Shown here: positions 1 through 7,621 of the stretch, one piece after another | How the letters are laid out: each line of letters starts with the position of its first letter | How positions within the stretch are numbered: the first letter of the stretch is position 1 | Source of the DNA: an uncultured Bacillota bacterium | GTDB lineage: Bacteria; Bacillota_I; Bacilli_A; RF39; UBA660 | DNA: 37,932 nt | Reading direction: 5' to 3' | Assembly: GCA_947165005.1 (NCBI GenBank) | Contig: CAMUYN010000007.1 | Coordinates: 1 to 37,932, forward strand | The notes under the pieces: generated by a model | Told to the model about the DNA's origin: nothing | The model's database searches: none | Seen by the model: only the letters and a program-made list of their open reading frames with translations | Program-made: the position numbers and the translations under genes

Positions 1-324
1 ATAAATTACTTAACAAAAAAGGAAATTCGTTATATAATTATAACAGGTGGTATAGTAAACGTACCAGGTTTTAATGAGATTTCAAAAGAAGTATTTGGAG
101 ATGTAATTGTAGACAAAGATTTTGATATCATTGGTATAAGAAATTATGTTTATACTTCTAGTTATGGAATGATTAAATATTTTATAGAAAAATTAAAATT
201 ACGTGGTAGAGAATATACTATGTTTAATGAAGATAAAGAATATAAATTAGTTGAAGAAAGGAAAAATAATAAAGGATTTAGTTTTAGTAAATTCTTTGGA
301 TATTTTTTTGATAAGGAGGATTAG
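1..324 (+). CDS. ftsA: Cell division protein FtsA, C-terminal 107 residues (partial)
   Basis: Open from base 1 in frame 1 to TAG at 322-324; the N-terminal three quarters lies outside the window. FtsA is an actin-like ATPase that anchors FtsZ filaments to the membrane. The visible part holds the family's late phosphate/adenosine-binding segment ([11 protein letters not shown], a variant of ITGG-x-[AS]-x-[IL]-PG), followed by the IGIRN-x-x-Y stretch near the end of subdomain 2A. It ends in a basic, aromatic tail ([11 protein letters not shown]) that could be the membrane-targeting helix. The ftsZ ribosome site (AAGGAGGA) is built from its last codons and the stop is 2 bases before the ftsZ ATG, so the two are surely co-transcribed. 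Confidence 0.85.
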   Translation: MNYLTKKEIRYIIITGGIVNVPGFNEISKEVFGDVIVDKDFDIIGIRNYVYTSSYGMIKYFIEKLKLRGREYTMFNEDKEYKLVEERKNNKGFSFSKFFGYFFDKED

Positions 325-326
325 TT

Positions 327-1391
327 ATGGCATTAGAGATAGATCAATTAGCAAAAATTAAAGTAATTGGTGTTGGTGGCGGTGGAAATAACGCTGTTAA
401 TAGAATGATAGAATCAGGTGTTAAAGGCGTAGAATTTATTGTTGCTAATACAGATAGACAAGTATTAAACAGTTCAAAAGCAGATGTAAAATTGCAACTT
501 GGTAAAACTGGTTTAGGAGCTGGAGCTGATCCTGAAGTTGGTAGAAAAGCCGCTGAAGATTCTAAAGATGAAATTACAAATGTATTAAAAGGTGCTGACA
601 TGGTTTTTGTAACATGCGGTATGGGTGGAGGAACTGGTACTGGAGCTGCTCCAGTAATAGCAGAAATTGCCCAAAGTCTTGGTGCATTAACTGTAGGTAT
701 AGTTACTAAACCATTTGCATGGGAAGGAAAACCAAGAAGTGCTCATGCAGAAGAAGGATTAGAAAAATTAAAAGATCACGTTGATACATTAATTATTATT
801 CCAAATGATAGATTAAGAGAAATAATAGATAAGAGTACTCCAATGACTGAAGCATTTAAAGAAGTAGATAATGTACTTAGATTAGGTGTTCAATCTATAT
901 CTGATTTAATTGCTGTTACTGGACTTGTTAACCTAGACTTTGCAGATGTTAAAACAGTTATGTCTAATAAAGGTGATGCTTTAATTGGTATAGGAGTTGC
1001 TACAGGTGAAAATAGAGCTATAGAAGCTGCTAAACAATCTGTAAGTAGTCCACTTCTTGAAACTGATATTAGAGGTGCTACAGATGCAATTATTAATATT
1101 ACTGGTGGTAATAATTTAAGTTTATTTGAAGTAGAAGATGCAGTAGAAGTTATTAGAGAAGCAGCTGGAACAGATATTAATACAATCTTCGGTGCTGTTA
1201 TTAATGAAAGCCTTGGAGATGATATAATAGTTACAGTTATTGCTACTGGATTTGATCAAAATAAAGATAGTTTAGAAAATTCAATGCTTGAACAAGTAAT
1301 TGATATGGGACCAAGTAGATCTGATTCTGACACTAGTGATGATGATGGATTTGATATCCCAGATTTCTTAAAAAATAGAAGAAATTTATAA
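327..1391 (+). CDS. ftsZ: Cell division protein FtsZ
   Basis: FtsZ is the tubulin-like GTPase that polymerises into the cytokinetic ring. The 354 residues are of usual length. The glycine-rich N-terminus ([15 protein letters not shown]) and the tubulin signature GGGTGTG at residues 100-106 bind GTP. The T7 loop NLDFADV at 202-208 carries the acidic residues that complete the active site of the next subunit. A short acidic linker precedes the conserved C-terminal peptide [10 protein letters not shown], which docks partners such as FtsA and SepF; sepF is also in this window at 29384. The start is fixed by AAGGAGGA at 313-320. No convincing terminator follows, because the small hairpin at 1404-1422 has no U-tract and overlaps the infC promoter. 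Confidence 0.97.
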   Translation: MALEIDQLAKIKVIGVGGGGNNAVNRMIESGVKGVEFIVANTDRQVLNSSKADVKLQLGKTGLGAGADPEVGRKAAEDSKDEITNVLKGADMVFVTCGMGGGTGTGAAPVIAEIAQSLGALTVGIVTKPFAWEGKPRSAHAEEGLEKLKDHVDTLIIIPNDRLREIIDKSTPMTEAFKEVDNVLRLGVQSISDLIAVTGLVNLDFADVKTVMSNKGDALIGIGVATGENRAIEAAKQSVSSPLLETDIRGATDAIINITGGNNLSLFEVEDAVEVIREAAGTDINTIFGAVINESLGDDIIVTVIATGFDQNKDSLENSMLEQVIDMGPSRSDSDTSDDDGFDIPDFLKNRRNL

Positions 1392-1398
1392 TTTGCTA

Positions 1399-1427
1399 TT
1401 TACAAAGTATAAAAAATACTTTATAAT
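1399..1427 (+). promoter_or_regulatory. Promoter of the infC-rpmI-rplT operon
   Basis: TTTACA (1399-1404), a 17-base spacer and a perfect TATAAT (1422-1427). This predicts a transcript start near 1434, which leaves room for the structured leader upstream of infC. Confidence 0.75.
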
Positions 1428-1433
1428 ATAGAA

Positions 1434-1560
1434 GAATTTTAAAAGGAAAGAAGATTTTGTATCTCACCTGATTGCATATAGTAATAGGTAAAAAGCCACT
1501 AATTTTTATTAAATTAATATGGTTTTTAGGTGAATACAAATATCTTGTATTCACTTTTTT
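1434..1560 (+). promoter_or_regulatory. infC leader with transcription attenuator (L20-leader type)
   Basis: About 130 bases of structured leader. A perfect 10-bp hairpin (1530-1539 with 1545-1554, 5-base loop) followed by T6 is an intrinsic terminator. Its left arm can instead pair with TTGTATCTCACC at 1457-1468, one bulged base apart, which makes a plausible antiterminator. A further helix is AAAAAGCCA (1490-1498) with TGGTTTTT (1520-1527). In low-GC Firmicutes the infC-rpmI-rplT operon is repressed by ribosomal protein L20 binding such a leader and promoting termination. The layout fits that control; the L20 site itself was not proven. Confidence 0.7.
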
Positions 1561-1577
1561 AATGGAGGTGCTGAAAT

Positions 1578-2120
1578 ATAGCTAAAAATAATGAACTTTT
1601 AAAAAACGAGCAAATACGTGCTAATAATGTTATGGTTATTGGCCCTAATGGAGAACAATTAGGAGTTAAACCATTACAAGATGCTCTTACTCTTGCAAAT
1701 GCTGCAGGATTTGATTTAGTACAAATGGGTGGTAAACCAGAAGAACCAGTATGCAAACTTATGGATTACAATAAGTATAAATATGAAAAAAATAAAAAAC
1801 AAAAAGAAGCAGCTAAGAAACAAAGAAGTACTAATGCTGAATTAAAAGAATTTAGATTTTCTGTTAGTATTGATGTACATGATTTTAATACTAAAGTAAA
1901 TCAAATGATTAAATATTTAGAAAAAGGTCATAGAATTAAAGCTACTATAAGATTTAGAGGAAGAGAAATGGCACATACTGAACTTGGAAATGAAGTTCTA
2001 AATAGGATTGAGGAATCAATCAAAGAATATGGTGCAGTAGAAAAACAACCAGTAATGGAAGGTAGATTCATGTATATGATGGTTGCACCAATAAAGAAGG
2101 AAGGTAAAAATAATGGCTAA
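1578..2120 (+). CDS. infC: Translation initiation factor IF-3, AUA start codon
   Basis: IF-3 binds the 30S subunit, prevents 50S joining and proofreads the initiator codon. The reading frame runs 180 codons. GGAGGTG (1564-1570) stands 7 bases before AUA at 1578, and a TGA in frame at 1572 excludes anything upstream. From AUA the protein starts AKNNELLKNEQIRANNVMVI, which matches the normal IF-3 N-terminus. Starting at the first ATG (1632) would remove 18 conserved residues. The rest is typical: the N-domain (KLMDYNKYKYE), a lysine-rich linker and the C-domain (KATIRFRGREMAHTELG). Rare start codons (AUU, AUC, AUA) are a known hallmark of infC, because IF-3 discriminates against them and so represses its own synthesis. 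The stop overlaps the rpmI start by 8 bases. Confidence 0.93.
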   Translation: MAKNNELLKNEQIRANNVMVIGPNGEQLGVKPLQDALTLANAAGFDLVQMGGKPEEPVCKLMDYNKYKYEKNKKQKEAAKKQRSTNAELKEFRFSVSIDVHDFNTKVNQMIKYLEKGHRIKATIRFRGREMAHTELGNEVLNRIEESIKEYGAVEKQPVMEGRFMYMMVAPIKKEGKNNG

Positions 2121-2319
2121 AATTAAACAAAAAACACATAAAGCAACTGCTAAAAAGTTTAAAATCAGAAATAGTGGATCTGTAAAATATAAAAGAGCAG
2201 GAGCAAACCACAATACAGTTGGTTATTCATCAAAAAGATTAAGAAAATTAAGAAGTGCACATGGATTATCTAGTGCAGACAATAAGAGAATCAAGAAATT
2301 ACTTGATAGAATGAGATAG
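2113..2319 (+). CDS. rpmI: Large-subunit ribosomal protein L35
   Basis: Small basic 50S protein of 68 residues, near the usual 64-66. The N-terminus ([17 protein letters not shown]) and the central stretch with [12 protein letters not shown] are standard for L35. It sits second in the conserved infC-rpmI-rplT operon. Its start overlaps the infC end by 8 bases, and its ribosome site (AAGAAGGAAGG) lies in infC, so translation is probably coupled. rplT follows after 11 bases. Confidence 0.96.
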   Translation: MAKIKQKTHKATAKKFKIRNSGSVKYKRAGANHNTVGYSSKRLRKLRSAHGLSSADNKRIKKLLDRMR

Positions 2320-2330
2320 GAGGGTTAAAG

Positions 2331-2855
2331 ATGGCAAGAGTTAAAACAGGTTATACAACTAAACAAAGACATAAAAAGATACTTAAGCAAGCTAAGGGTT
2401 ATTTTGGTAGTAAACATAGATTATATAAAACTGCTAAAGAACAATTAATGCATTCAGGAGTTTATGCTTTTAGAGATAGAAGAGCTAAAAAGAGAGATTT
2501 TAGAAAATTATGGATTACTAGAATTAATGCTGAATGTAGAGTTAATGATATTAGTTATTCTAGATTTATTAACGGTTTATCAAAAGCAGGAGTTATAATT
2601 AATAGAAAAATGTTATCTGAAATGGCAGTATCTGATAAAAAAGCATTTGCTAATTTAGTAAAACTAGCAAAGGATGCTTTAGAAGGAAAAATGCCTAAAG
2701 AAGCAAAAGTAGCAAAAGAAACTAAAAAAGAAGCAGTTAAAGAAGAAAAGAAAGAAACAGTAAAAAAAGCAGCACCAAAAAAGGAAACTGCAAAGAAAGA
2801 AACAACTAAGAAAACTGCAGCTAAAAAGACTACAACTAAAAAGGCTAGTAAATAA
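2331..2855 (+). CDS. rplT: Large-subunit ribosomal protein L20 with long lysine-rich tail
   Basis: L20 is an early 50S assembly protein that binds 23S rRNA and, in Firmicutes, represses its own operon. Residues 1-118 are a complete L20 (start [18 protein letters not shown]; later [20 protein letters not shown] and GLSKAGV). Residues 120-174 are an extra low-complexity tail of Lys, Ala, Thr and Glu with repeated KKET, KKTT and AAKK units; L20 proteins normally stop near 118. A similar tail is on L32 at 35574. The AGGAGGG ribosome site is 6 bases upstream of the ATG, and a strong terminator follows directly. Confidence 0.96.
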   Translation: MARVKTGYTTKQRHKKILKQAKGYFGSKHRLYKTAKEQLMHSGVYAFRDRRAKKRDFRKLWITRINAECRVNDISYSRFINGLSKAGVIINRKMLSEMAVSDKKAFANLVKLAKDALEGKMPKEAKVAKETKKEAVKEEKKETVKKAAPKKETAKKETTKKTAAKKTTTKKASK

Positions 2856-2886
2856 TAAAGAAAGTTAAACTTTCTTTATTTTTTTT
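2854..2886 (+). terminator. Intrinsic terminator after rplT
   Basis: An 11-bp perfect stem (2854-2864 with 2870-2880), a 5-base loop and T8 spanning the stem end and 2881-2886. It overlaps the rplT stop codon and ends the infC operon. Confidence 0.9.
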
Positions 2887-2896
2887 CTAATATATA

Positions 2897-2925
2897 TTGA
2901 AAAAAGTAGTTATTTATGATAATAT
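2897..2925 (+). promoter_or_regulatory. Possible promoter for the tRNA pair
   Basis: TTGAAA (2897-2902) followed by overlapping -10 candidates GATAAT (2918-2923, spacer 15) and TAATAT (2920-2925, spacer 17), 10-15 bases before the first tRNA. Spacing is ambiguous, so this is only a candidate. Confidence 0.4.
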
Positions 2926-2934
2926 TACTTTCGT

Positions 2935-3011
2935 GGACCCTTAGCTCAGTTGGTTAGAGCATCCGGCTCATAACCGGGCGGTCGTAGGTTCGAGTCCTAC
3001 AGGGTCCACCA
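2935..3011 (+). tRNA. tRNA-Met (CAU), CCA encoded
   Basis: Full cloverleaf of 77 bases: acceptor GGACCCT with AGGGTCC, D-arm from TAGCTCAGTTGG, anticodon loop CTCATAA giving CAU, T-arm with GGTTCGAGTCC, discriminator A and a genomic CCA. The 1-72 position is paired (G-C), so it is not initiator fMet. An isoleucine tRNA with a modified CAU anticodon cannot be excluded from sequence alone, but elongator Met is more likely. Confidence 0.93.
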
Positions 3012-3014
3012 CTT

Positions 3015-3099
3015 GCAGGTGTGGCGAAATTGGCAGACGCATTAGCCTTAGGAGCTAACGCCGTAAGGCATGGGGGTTCAAGTCCCTTCACCTGCACCA
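3015..3099 (+). tRNA. tRNA-Leu (UAG), CCA encoded
   Basis: Class II tRNA of 85 bases. Acceptor GCAGGTG pairs with CACCTGC. The D-arm is TGGCGAAATTGGCAGACGC, typical of bacterial leucine tRNAs. Anticodon loop CTTAGGA gives UAG, reading CUA. It has a long variable arm, a T-loop GGTTCAAGTCC, discriminator A and an encoded CCA. It starts 3 bases after the tRNA-Met, so both come from one transcript. Confidence 0.95.
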
Positions 3100-3108
3100 T
3101 ATAAAAAT

Positions 3109-3131
3109 AAGACTCTCTTGAGTCTTTTTTT
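3109..3131 (+). terminator. Intrinsic terminator after the tRNA pair
   Basis: Stem AAGACTC (3109-3115), loop TCTT, GAGTCTT (3120-3126), running into T7. Confidence 0.85.
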
Positions 3132-3148
3132 GTTATCTAAAGAACATG

Positions 3149-3178
3149 TTGCAATTTAATATACTTATATTATATAAT
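3149..3178 (+). promoter_or_regulatory. Promoter for the 3201-4318 gene pair
   Basis: TTGCAA (3149-3154), an 18-base spacer and TATAAT (3173-3178), 23 bases before the first ATG. Confidence 0.6.
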
Positions 3179-3200
3179 TAAATTACAGGGAAGGTAAAAT

Positions 3201-3818
3201 ATGATAGATTTAAGAAAAGATTATGACGACATAAAAAAACATAGAAAAGCTTTAGTTGATGAATTAAAAGAATTGGAAAAGGATGAAAAAGTAAAAAAAT
3301 ATATAGAATTAGAAAAGCAAGAGAAAAAATGCCATGAAATACAAACTAAATTATATAAAAATATGAAGTTTGAAGAATATTCAGAATGTAAACATCTCTT
3401 AGTTTATTCTAGAATAGATCAAGATAGAAGAGAGGGACGCACATATAAATTTTGTGGGTGTATTAAATGCGGCTTAACTGATGAGGTTTTAGATGAGGCT
3501 TTATTGGAAGAAGATATTAAGAGTTTACCTTATAAAGAGAAAGTAATGCACGATTATTTGACAGAGAATCATATATGGTATTTACCTGGTAAACAATTAC
3601 ATATAAGCTGTGATTTATCACTTGCTAGGGGAATATATTCAAAAATAATGGAAGCTAATCCTGATATAGATGAAAAGACTGCTATTTGTTATTTTGACAA
3701 AGCATTGCATAACATAAGAAATACAAAAGTTAGTGAGGCAAGAAAAAAGAGTAGAGCAAAAAGACTAAGCCTAAATCATAAATTTGATTCATGGAATAGT
3801 GACGATATCTATAATTAG
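3201..3818 (+). CDS. Unrecognised protein with N-terminal coiled coil and Cys/His cluster
   Basis: 205 residues; I do not recognise the family. Residues 1-60 are highly charged (Lys/Glu) with heptad-like spacing and are probably a coiled coil. Next comes a possible metal site: C63-x-H65, then C85-x-C87-x2-C90 (CKH and CGCIKC), spaced like a zinc-ribbon or knuckle. The C-terminal third is helical and basic (EARKKSRAKR) and may bind nucleic acid. No signal peptide or membrane segment. The start follows GGGAAGG by 8 bases. The next gene follows after 8 bases, so the two form an operon. Function unknown. Confidence 0.75.
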   Translation: MIDLRKDYDDIKKHRKALVDELKELEKDEKVKKYIELEKQEKKCHEIQTKLYKNMKFEEYSECKHLLVYSRIDQDRREGRTYKFCGCIKCGLTDEVLDEALLEEDIKSLPYKEKVMHDYLTENHIWYLPGKQLHISCDLSLARGIYSKIMEANPDIDEKTAICYFDKALHNIRNTKVSEARKKSRAKRLSLNHKFDSWNSDDIYN

Positions 3819-3826
3819 GAGGAACT

Positions 3827-4318
3827 ATGAAGATTATTAGGAATGATATTATTTATATACAATTAGAGGATATTAATTATATTGTTAGTAGAAATTTTAA
3901 ATTTCCAAGGAATATTGTTATACGAACAATAGAACAAGGTTATGTTGCTATTGATGAAATCAATAAATATGATTTTATTTGTTATAAAGATACTGATATA
4001 GTTGATTACTTTAAGGATTTAGACGTCATTGTTAACTATGATGAATTAAAAGAATTATCTGTTAATGAGTTAAGAAATAAATGTGATTCATATCTCGATC
4101 AAAAAGATATGCTATTAGATAGTTTTAATGAGATGGCATTAGAAGAAAAAATTGTGAATCATTCAATTTTGGAAGAAGTTAACAATATTGAATATAAATA
4201 TTATCAAACTAATAAATATCTACTTTTTAAATGTGGATATGATAGTTTTAATCTGCCCAAAGAATTACAAAAAGAGAAAAAAATATTTAAAAATATATTT
4301 AAAAAAGATGATAAATAA
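3827..4318 (+). CDS. Unrecognised 163-residue protein
   Basis: I do not recognise it. It is soluble and acidic, with a beta-rich N-terminal half (alternating hydrophobics in DIIYIQLEDINYIV and VIRTIEQGYVAI) and a helical middle (SVNELRNKCDSYLDQKDMLL). The end is basic and lysine-rich (FKNIFKKDDK). A strong ribosome site (TAGGAGGA) lies upstream. It is the second gene of a two-gene operon with the Cys/His-cluster protein, which suggests a shared but unknown job. A convergent terminator follows at once. Confidence 0.7.
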   Translation: MKIIRNDIIYIQLEDINYIVSRNFKFPRNIVIRTIEQGYVAIDEINKYDFICYKDTDIVDYFKDLDVIVNYDELKELSVNELRNKCDSYLDQKDMLLDSFNEMALEEKIVNHSILEEVNNIEYKYYQTNKYLLFKCGYDSFNLPKELQKEKKIFKNIFKKDDK

Positions 4319-4333
4319 TTTATCATCTTTTTT
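4301..4333. terminator. Bidirectional terminator between convergent genes
   Basis: A perfect stem (4301-4315 with 4319-4333) with an A-run on one side and a T-run on the other. It can serve both the 3827 gene on the plus strand and the 4332 gene on the minus strand. It overlaps the ends of both reading frames. Confidence 0.85.
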
Positions 4334-4706
4334 AATAATCTTTTCTAGAATTAATTAATTTTTTACAATATCCAATTCTTTGAACATTTACTATTTCATC
4401 ATACATTTCTTCGCCATCTTCGGAATATTTATAAATTAAATCCCCAGTTCTTTCAGCAGGCACCTTAAAATGATGTTCTGATACGTATACAGCATCCTTT
4501 GCTTCTAATCCTTTTTGCATTGCTTTCATAATAGCAACAGCACATTTTATATCAACCCCAAAATAAGTGTTATATGGTGAATCTTCCAATTCTTTATTCC
4601 ATTCTTCTTTTCTATTCTCTTTAATTACATCTAAGTTTTCATTCTTTAATCTGTCTTTTGCTTCAATTGCATCTACAATCTTTTCTATTTGAGTTTTCTC
4701 TAACAT
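4332..4706 (-). CDS. Unrecognised small acidic protein
   Basis: 124 residues, no family recognised. Helical and highly charged at the start (LEKTQIEKIVDAIEAKDRL), then a mixed region (NTYFGVDIKCAVAIMKAMQ; VSEHHFKVPAERTGDLIY) and a C-terminal segment EEMYDEIVNVQRIGYCKKL. No membrane segment. I start it at the ATG at 4706 because GAGGTGA stands 6 bases upstream; the longer frame to 4715 begins with a GTG that is itself part of this ribosome site. It is a single minus-strand gene with a TATAAT-like box about 20 bases upstream (around 4728-4734). Confidence 0.65.
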   Translation of the reverse strand: MLEKTQIEKIVDAIEAKDRLKNENLDVIKENRKEEWNKELEDSPYNTYFGVDIKCAVAIMKAMQKGLEAKDAVYVSEHHFKVPAERTGDLIYKYSEDGEEMYDEIVNVQRIGYCKKLINSRKDY

Positions 4707-4783
4707 CCATATCACCTCTATTATTGATTATAATATATTGGAGAAAAAAATACTAGGTAAAAAAATCATTTTTTTTAATAATA

Positions 4784-4792
4784 TGATATAAT
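4784..4792 (+). promoter_or_regulatory. Extended -10 promoter of pta
   Basis: TGA followed by TATAAT (4787-4792), 21 bases before the ATG. No good -35 is visible, as expected for an extended -10 promoter. Confidence 0.6.
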
Positions 4793-4813
4793 AATTATAT
4801 AGTAGGTGATAAT

Positions 4814-5755
4814 ATGAATTTTTTAGAAAATATAAAAAGACTTGTTAGCAATAAGGAAAAGAAGACAATTATATTAACTGAAGGAGAAGATCAAAGAGTA
4901 GTTGAAGCCATTGAAAAGGTAAAAGATTATTGTAATATTTTAGTTATTGGTAAACTATTAAAAAATATAGAAGGTGTAAAAATAATTGATCCCTTAGAAT
5001 ATATTGATTCGTTTTCTAAAGAATTATATGAACTAAGAAAACATAAAGGTATTACTATAGAAGATGCAAAAAATTTATTAATGAATAATTATATGTATTT
5101 TGCATGCATGTTGCTTTTAAATAATATTGGTGATGGAATAGTATCTGGGGCATGTCATACAAGTAAAGATACTATTAAACCTGCATTAGAATTAATAAAG
5201 GGCAAGGATAAATTAGTATCATCATGTTTTATTATGGATATAAATAATAAAATATATTTATTTAGTGATGCAGCATTAAATCCTAATCCATCTAGTGAAG
5301 AATTAGCTTTAATTGGTGTAGAATCAAGTCATACTTATAAAAAATTAACTGGAATTGATTCTAAGGCATGCTTTTTATCATATTCTAGTTTTGGAAGTGG
5401 TAAAGGTGAATCAGTAGATAAAGTAAAGGAAGCAGTTAAGCTTGCTAAAGATATAGATTCATCATTATTAATTGAGGGAGAAATGCAAGTCGATGCAGCA
5501 TTAAATGCTTCTGTATGTGATAGAAAAGCACCTGATTCAATTATTAAAGGAGAAGCTAATGTTCTTATATTCCCTGATTTAAATTCTGGCAATATAGGGT
5601 ATAAATTAGTAAAAGAATTTACTAATGCTAAATGTTATGGGCCTTTATTACAAGGATTAAATAAACCCGTTAATGATTTATCTAGGGGATCAAATAGTGA
5701 TGAAATAGCAGGTGTTATATTATTAACATGCCTTGAATCACTAGATAATTTCTAA
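4814..5755 (+). CDS. pta: Phosphate acetyltransferase
   Basis: Pta interconverts acetyl-CoA plus phosphate and acetyl phosphate plus CoA. It is the first step of ATP-yielding acetate formation, usually paired with acetate kinase, which is not in this window. The 313 residues are slightly shorter than the usual 325-330. Family features: TIILTEGEDQRVVEA at the start, the active-site region VSGACHTSKDTIKPAL, DAALNPNPSSEELA, the LSYSSFGSGKG loop, EGEMQVDAAL, FPDLNSGNIGYKLV and the closing GPLLQGLNKPVNDLSRG. The related phosphate butyryltransferases are less likely given the ALNPNP and PLLQGL motifs. Transcribed alone; start fixed by TAGGTGATAAT-ATG. Confidence 0.93.
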   Translation: MNFLENIKRLVSNKEKKTIILTEGEDQRVVEAIEKVKDYCNILVIGKLLKNIEGVKIIDPLEYIDSFSKELYELRKHKGITIEDAKNLLMNNYMYFACMLLLNNIGDGIVSGACHTSKDTIKPALELIKGKDKLVSSCFIMDINNKIYLFSDAALNPNPSSEELALIGVESSHTYKKLTGIDSKACFLSYSSFGSGKGESVDKVKEAVKLAKDIDSSLLIEGEMQVDAALNASVCDRKAPDSIIKGEANVLIFPDLNSGNIGYKLVKEFTNAKCYGPLLQGLNKPVNDLSRGSNSDEIAGVILLTCLESLDNF

Positions 5756-5761
5756 TAAATA

Positions 5762-5770
5762 TGATACAAT
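5762..5770 (+). promoter_or_regulatory. Extended -10 promoter of the 5793-7559 pair
   Basis: TGA followed by TACAAT (5765-5770), 22 bases before the ATG of the exporter gene. Confidence 0.5.
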
Positions 5771-5792
5771 TACTTAGCAAAGGAAGATTTTT

Positions 5793-6632
5793 ATGTTAGA
5801 TATAGTTTTTGAAACATTAATTGATGGGATAAAATTATTACCTTTTTTGTTTATTACATTTGTTTTAATGGAATTAATAGAGCATAAATTTGGTGATAAA
5901 TTAAATAATAAATTAACTAAAGTAAACAAAATAGGTCCTTTAATTGGAAGTTTACTTGGAATTATTCCTCAATGTGGAATAAGTGCAAGTGCAAGTAATT
6001 TTTACATTACAAGAGTTATATCTCTTGGAACCTTGATATCTGTTTATTTATCTACATCTGATGAAATGTTACCGATTCTTATTAGCCATAATACAAATAT
6101 ATTTATAATAATAAAAATATTGCTTGTTAAATTTTTATGTGGTTTATTTTTTGGTTTTATAATTGATTTTATTACTAGGAAAAAAGATAAAGAAAAAATC
6201 CAAAACTTTTGTGAACTTGAAGAATGTGACTGCGATCATGGTATATTAAAATCAAGCATAATTCATACATTAAAGACATTCATATATATTTTAATTATTT
6301 CTTTTGTTTTAAATATTATTATGTTCTATTTTGGTGAAGAATTTCTTGAAAAAGTACTTATGAAGAATAATCCTTTTGGTGTAATTTTAACAGCACTAAT
6401 AGGGTTGATTCCAAATTGTTCTACATCCATTCTATTAACAGAGTTATATTTAAAAGGAATAATTTCATTAGGTAAATTATTAAGTGGTGTTCTTGTAAAT
6501 AGTGGTGTTGGATTGTTAATTCTTATTAGATTTAATAAGAATAAAAAAGAAACTGTTAAGATTATTTTAGTTTTATTTTTAATAGGTATATTAGTGGGTT
6601 TTATTTTTGATATATTGAATATTTCTTTTTAG
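5793..6632 (+). CDS. Predicted divalent-metal (manganese-type) exporter, ArsP_2-like
   Basis: 279-residue polytopic inner-membrane protein that resembles the family annotated as putative manganese transporter / 10-TM heavy-metal exporter (related to ArsP permeases). It has two homologous halves, each with a Pro-x-Cys turn in a membrane helix: IIPQCGISASAS at 58-68 and LIPNCSTSILL near 203, each followed by a related SLG-x-L stretch. The cytoplasmic loop between the halves carries C140, C145, C147 and H149 (EECDCDHG), a plausible metal-sensing or handover site. AGGAAG precedes the ATG. It forms an operon with the next gene (9-base gap). Substrate is inferred from the family only. Confidence 0.75.
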   Translation: MLDIVFETLIDGIKLLPFLFITFVLMELIEHKFGDKLNNKLTKVNKIGPLIGSLLGIIPQCGISASASNFYITRVISLGTLISVYLSTSDEMLPILISHNTNIFIIIKILLVKFLCGLFFGFIIDFITRKKDKEKIQNFCELEECDCDHGILKSSIIHTLKTFIYILIISFVLNIIMFYFGEEFLEKVLMKNNPFGVILTALIGLIPNCSTSILLTELYLKGIISLGKLLSGVLVNSGVGLLILIRFNKNKKETVKIILVLFLIGILVGFIFDILNISF

Positions 6633-6641
6633 GAGGTTAAT

Positions 6642-7559
6642 ATGAAAATAAACAAAAACTTTCTGTTTTTATCTTCAATAATTTCTATGTTACTAGCAGC
6701 ATTATATCCTTTAACTAAAATATTATTACAGATAAAGGAAATTCAAAATTTGTATTTAAGTTTTGGAGTAATTTTCTATTTGTTAATTATGATAATAATG
6801 ATGATTATAGATATAGTATTAGTAATATATTTTGTTAAATATATAATTAAGAATAATATTAATAATAAGATATTATGGATTATATTAATAATTATATTTA
6901 ATATATTTATTATTCCATATTTTTATATGAAATATATTGAGAAAGAAGATAAAATTTTATTTAATTCTTTATTATATATAGTTCCATTATTTATATATAT
7001 AATTTCATTTGGTTATGGTCTATATGTTTATAATGATTTGTATAGTCAGAAAATAAAAGAACAAAAAATTATTGAAGAAACTAGAAAATATTATAATACA
7101 AAGGATAATAAAACTACATTTACTTTTAAATATGGTTATGAAAAAAAGGATGTAGGTGAATATGATTTATATGTTATTAATAGAGATAAAGGAATAGTTT
7201 TTTCAGCATTTACATATAATATAATAGATTATGAACAAAGAACTCCGAATGAATACTTAATTAAAGGTATTGAAGATATTAAGGCAGGAAAAAAGAATTT
7301 CTTAGAATTCAGTAAAAAGAAAGAAATCAAAGGAGATAATTATCTAATAACTACAGTATCATATGAAGGAGAAGCTGAAGTTAAGACTAAAAATAAAGTG
7401 TCTACATCAGATTGTATTTACAAGCTTTCTACAATTACTTTTGACAGTGATCCAAATTATTTAATATTTGTCATTGAGGTAGTAACTAAGGCTAGTTACA
7501 ATGATTATAAAGATGAGCTTTTTGACATATTAAAATCAGTTTCTGTTAATTTTAATTAA
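6642..7559 (+). CDS. Unrecognised membrane protein, four helices plus a surface domain
   Basis: 305 residues. About four hydrophobic helices fall within residues 8-130; the first could be a signal anchor. The remaining ~175 residues are hydrophilic and beta-rich, with many lysines and a C-terminal FDILKSVSVNF. This resembles the small domains that end lipoproteins of the PsbP/DUF type, but I cannot name a family. Topology suggests the domain faces outward. TAGGAGG lies 6 bases before the ATG. Second gene after the metal exporter and closed by a strong terminator, so it may assist that transporter, though nothing proves this. Confidence 0.7.
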   Translation: MKINKNFLFLSSIISMLLAALYPLTKILLQIKEIQNLYLSFGVIFYLLIMIIMMIIDIVLVIYFVKYIIKNNINNKILWIILIIIFNIFIIPYFYMKYIEKEDKILFNSLLYIVPLFIYIISFGYGLYVYNDLYSQKIKEQKIIEETRKYYNTKDNKTTFTFKYGYEKKDVGEYDLYVINRDKGIVFSAFTYNIIDYEQRTPNEYLIKGIEDIKAGKKNFLEFSKKKEIKGDNYLITTVSYEGEAEVKTKNKVSTSDCIYKLSTITFDSDPNYLIFVIEVVTKASYNDYKDELFDILKSVSVNFN

Positions 7560-7594
7560 AAATTTCCCCAAAAGTGGGGGAATTTTTATTTTTA
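7558..7594 (+). terminator. Strong intrinsic terminator
   Basis: A 12-bp stem (7559-7570 with 7575-7586, one G-U) with a CCCCA/TGGGG core, a 4-base loop AAAG and a following T-run. It separates the membrane-protein operon from the peptide exporter locus. Confidence 0.9.
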
Positions 7595-7621
7595 TTGCGA
7601 ATATAATAATTGGAGGTGAAA

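Noticed and set aside
1404-1422. Hairpin AAAGTAT/ATACTTT as the ftsZ terminator.
   Set aside because: No U-tract follows, and it coincides with the spacer and -10 of the infC promoter.
4707-4715. GTG start for the minus-strand 124-residue gene.
   Set aside because: It is part of the GAGGTGA ribosome site serving the ATG at 4706.
7610-7621. Upstream TTG start for the C39 exporter.
   Set aside because: The TTG overlaps the GGAGGTG ribosome site; ATG 7622 gives the family-typical start.
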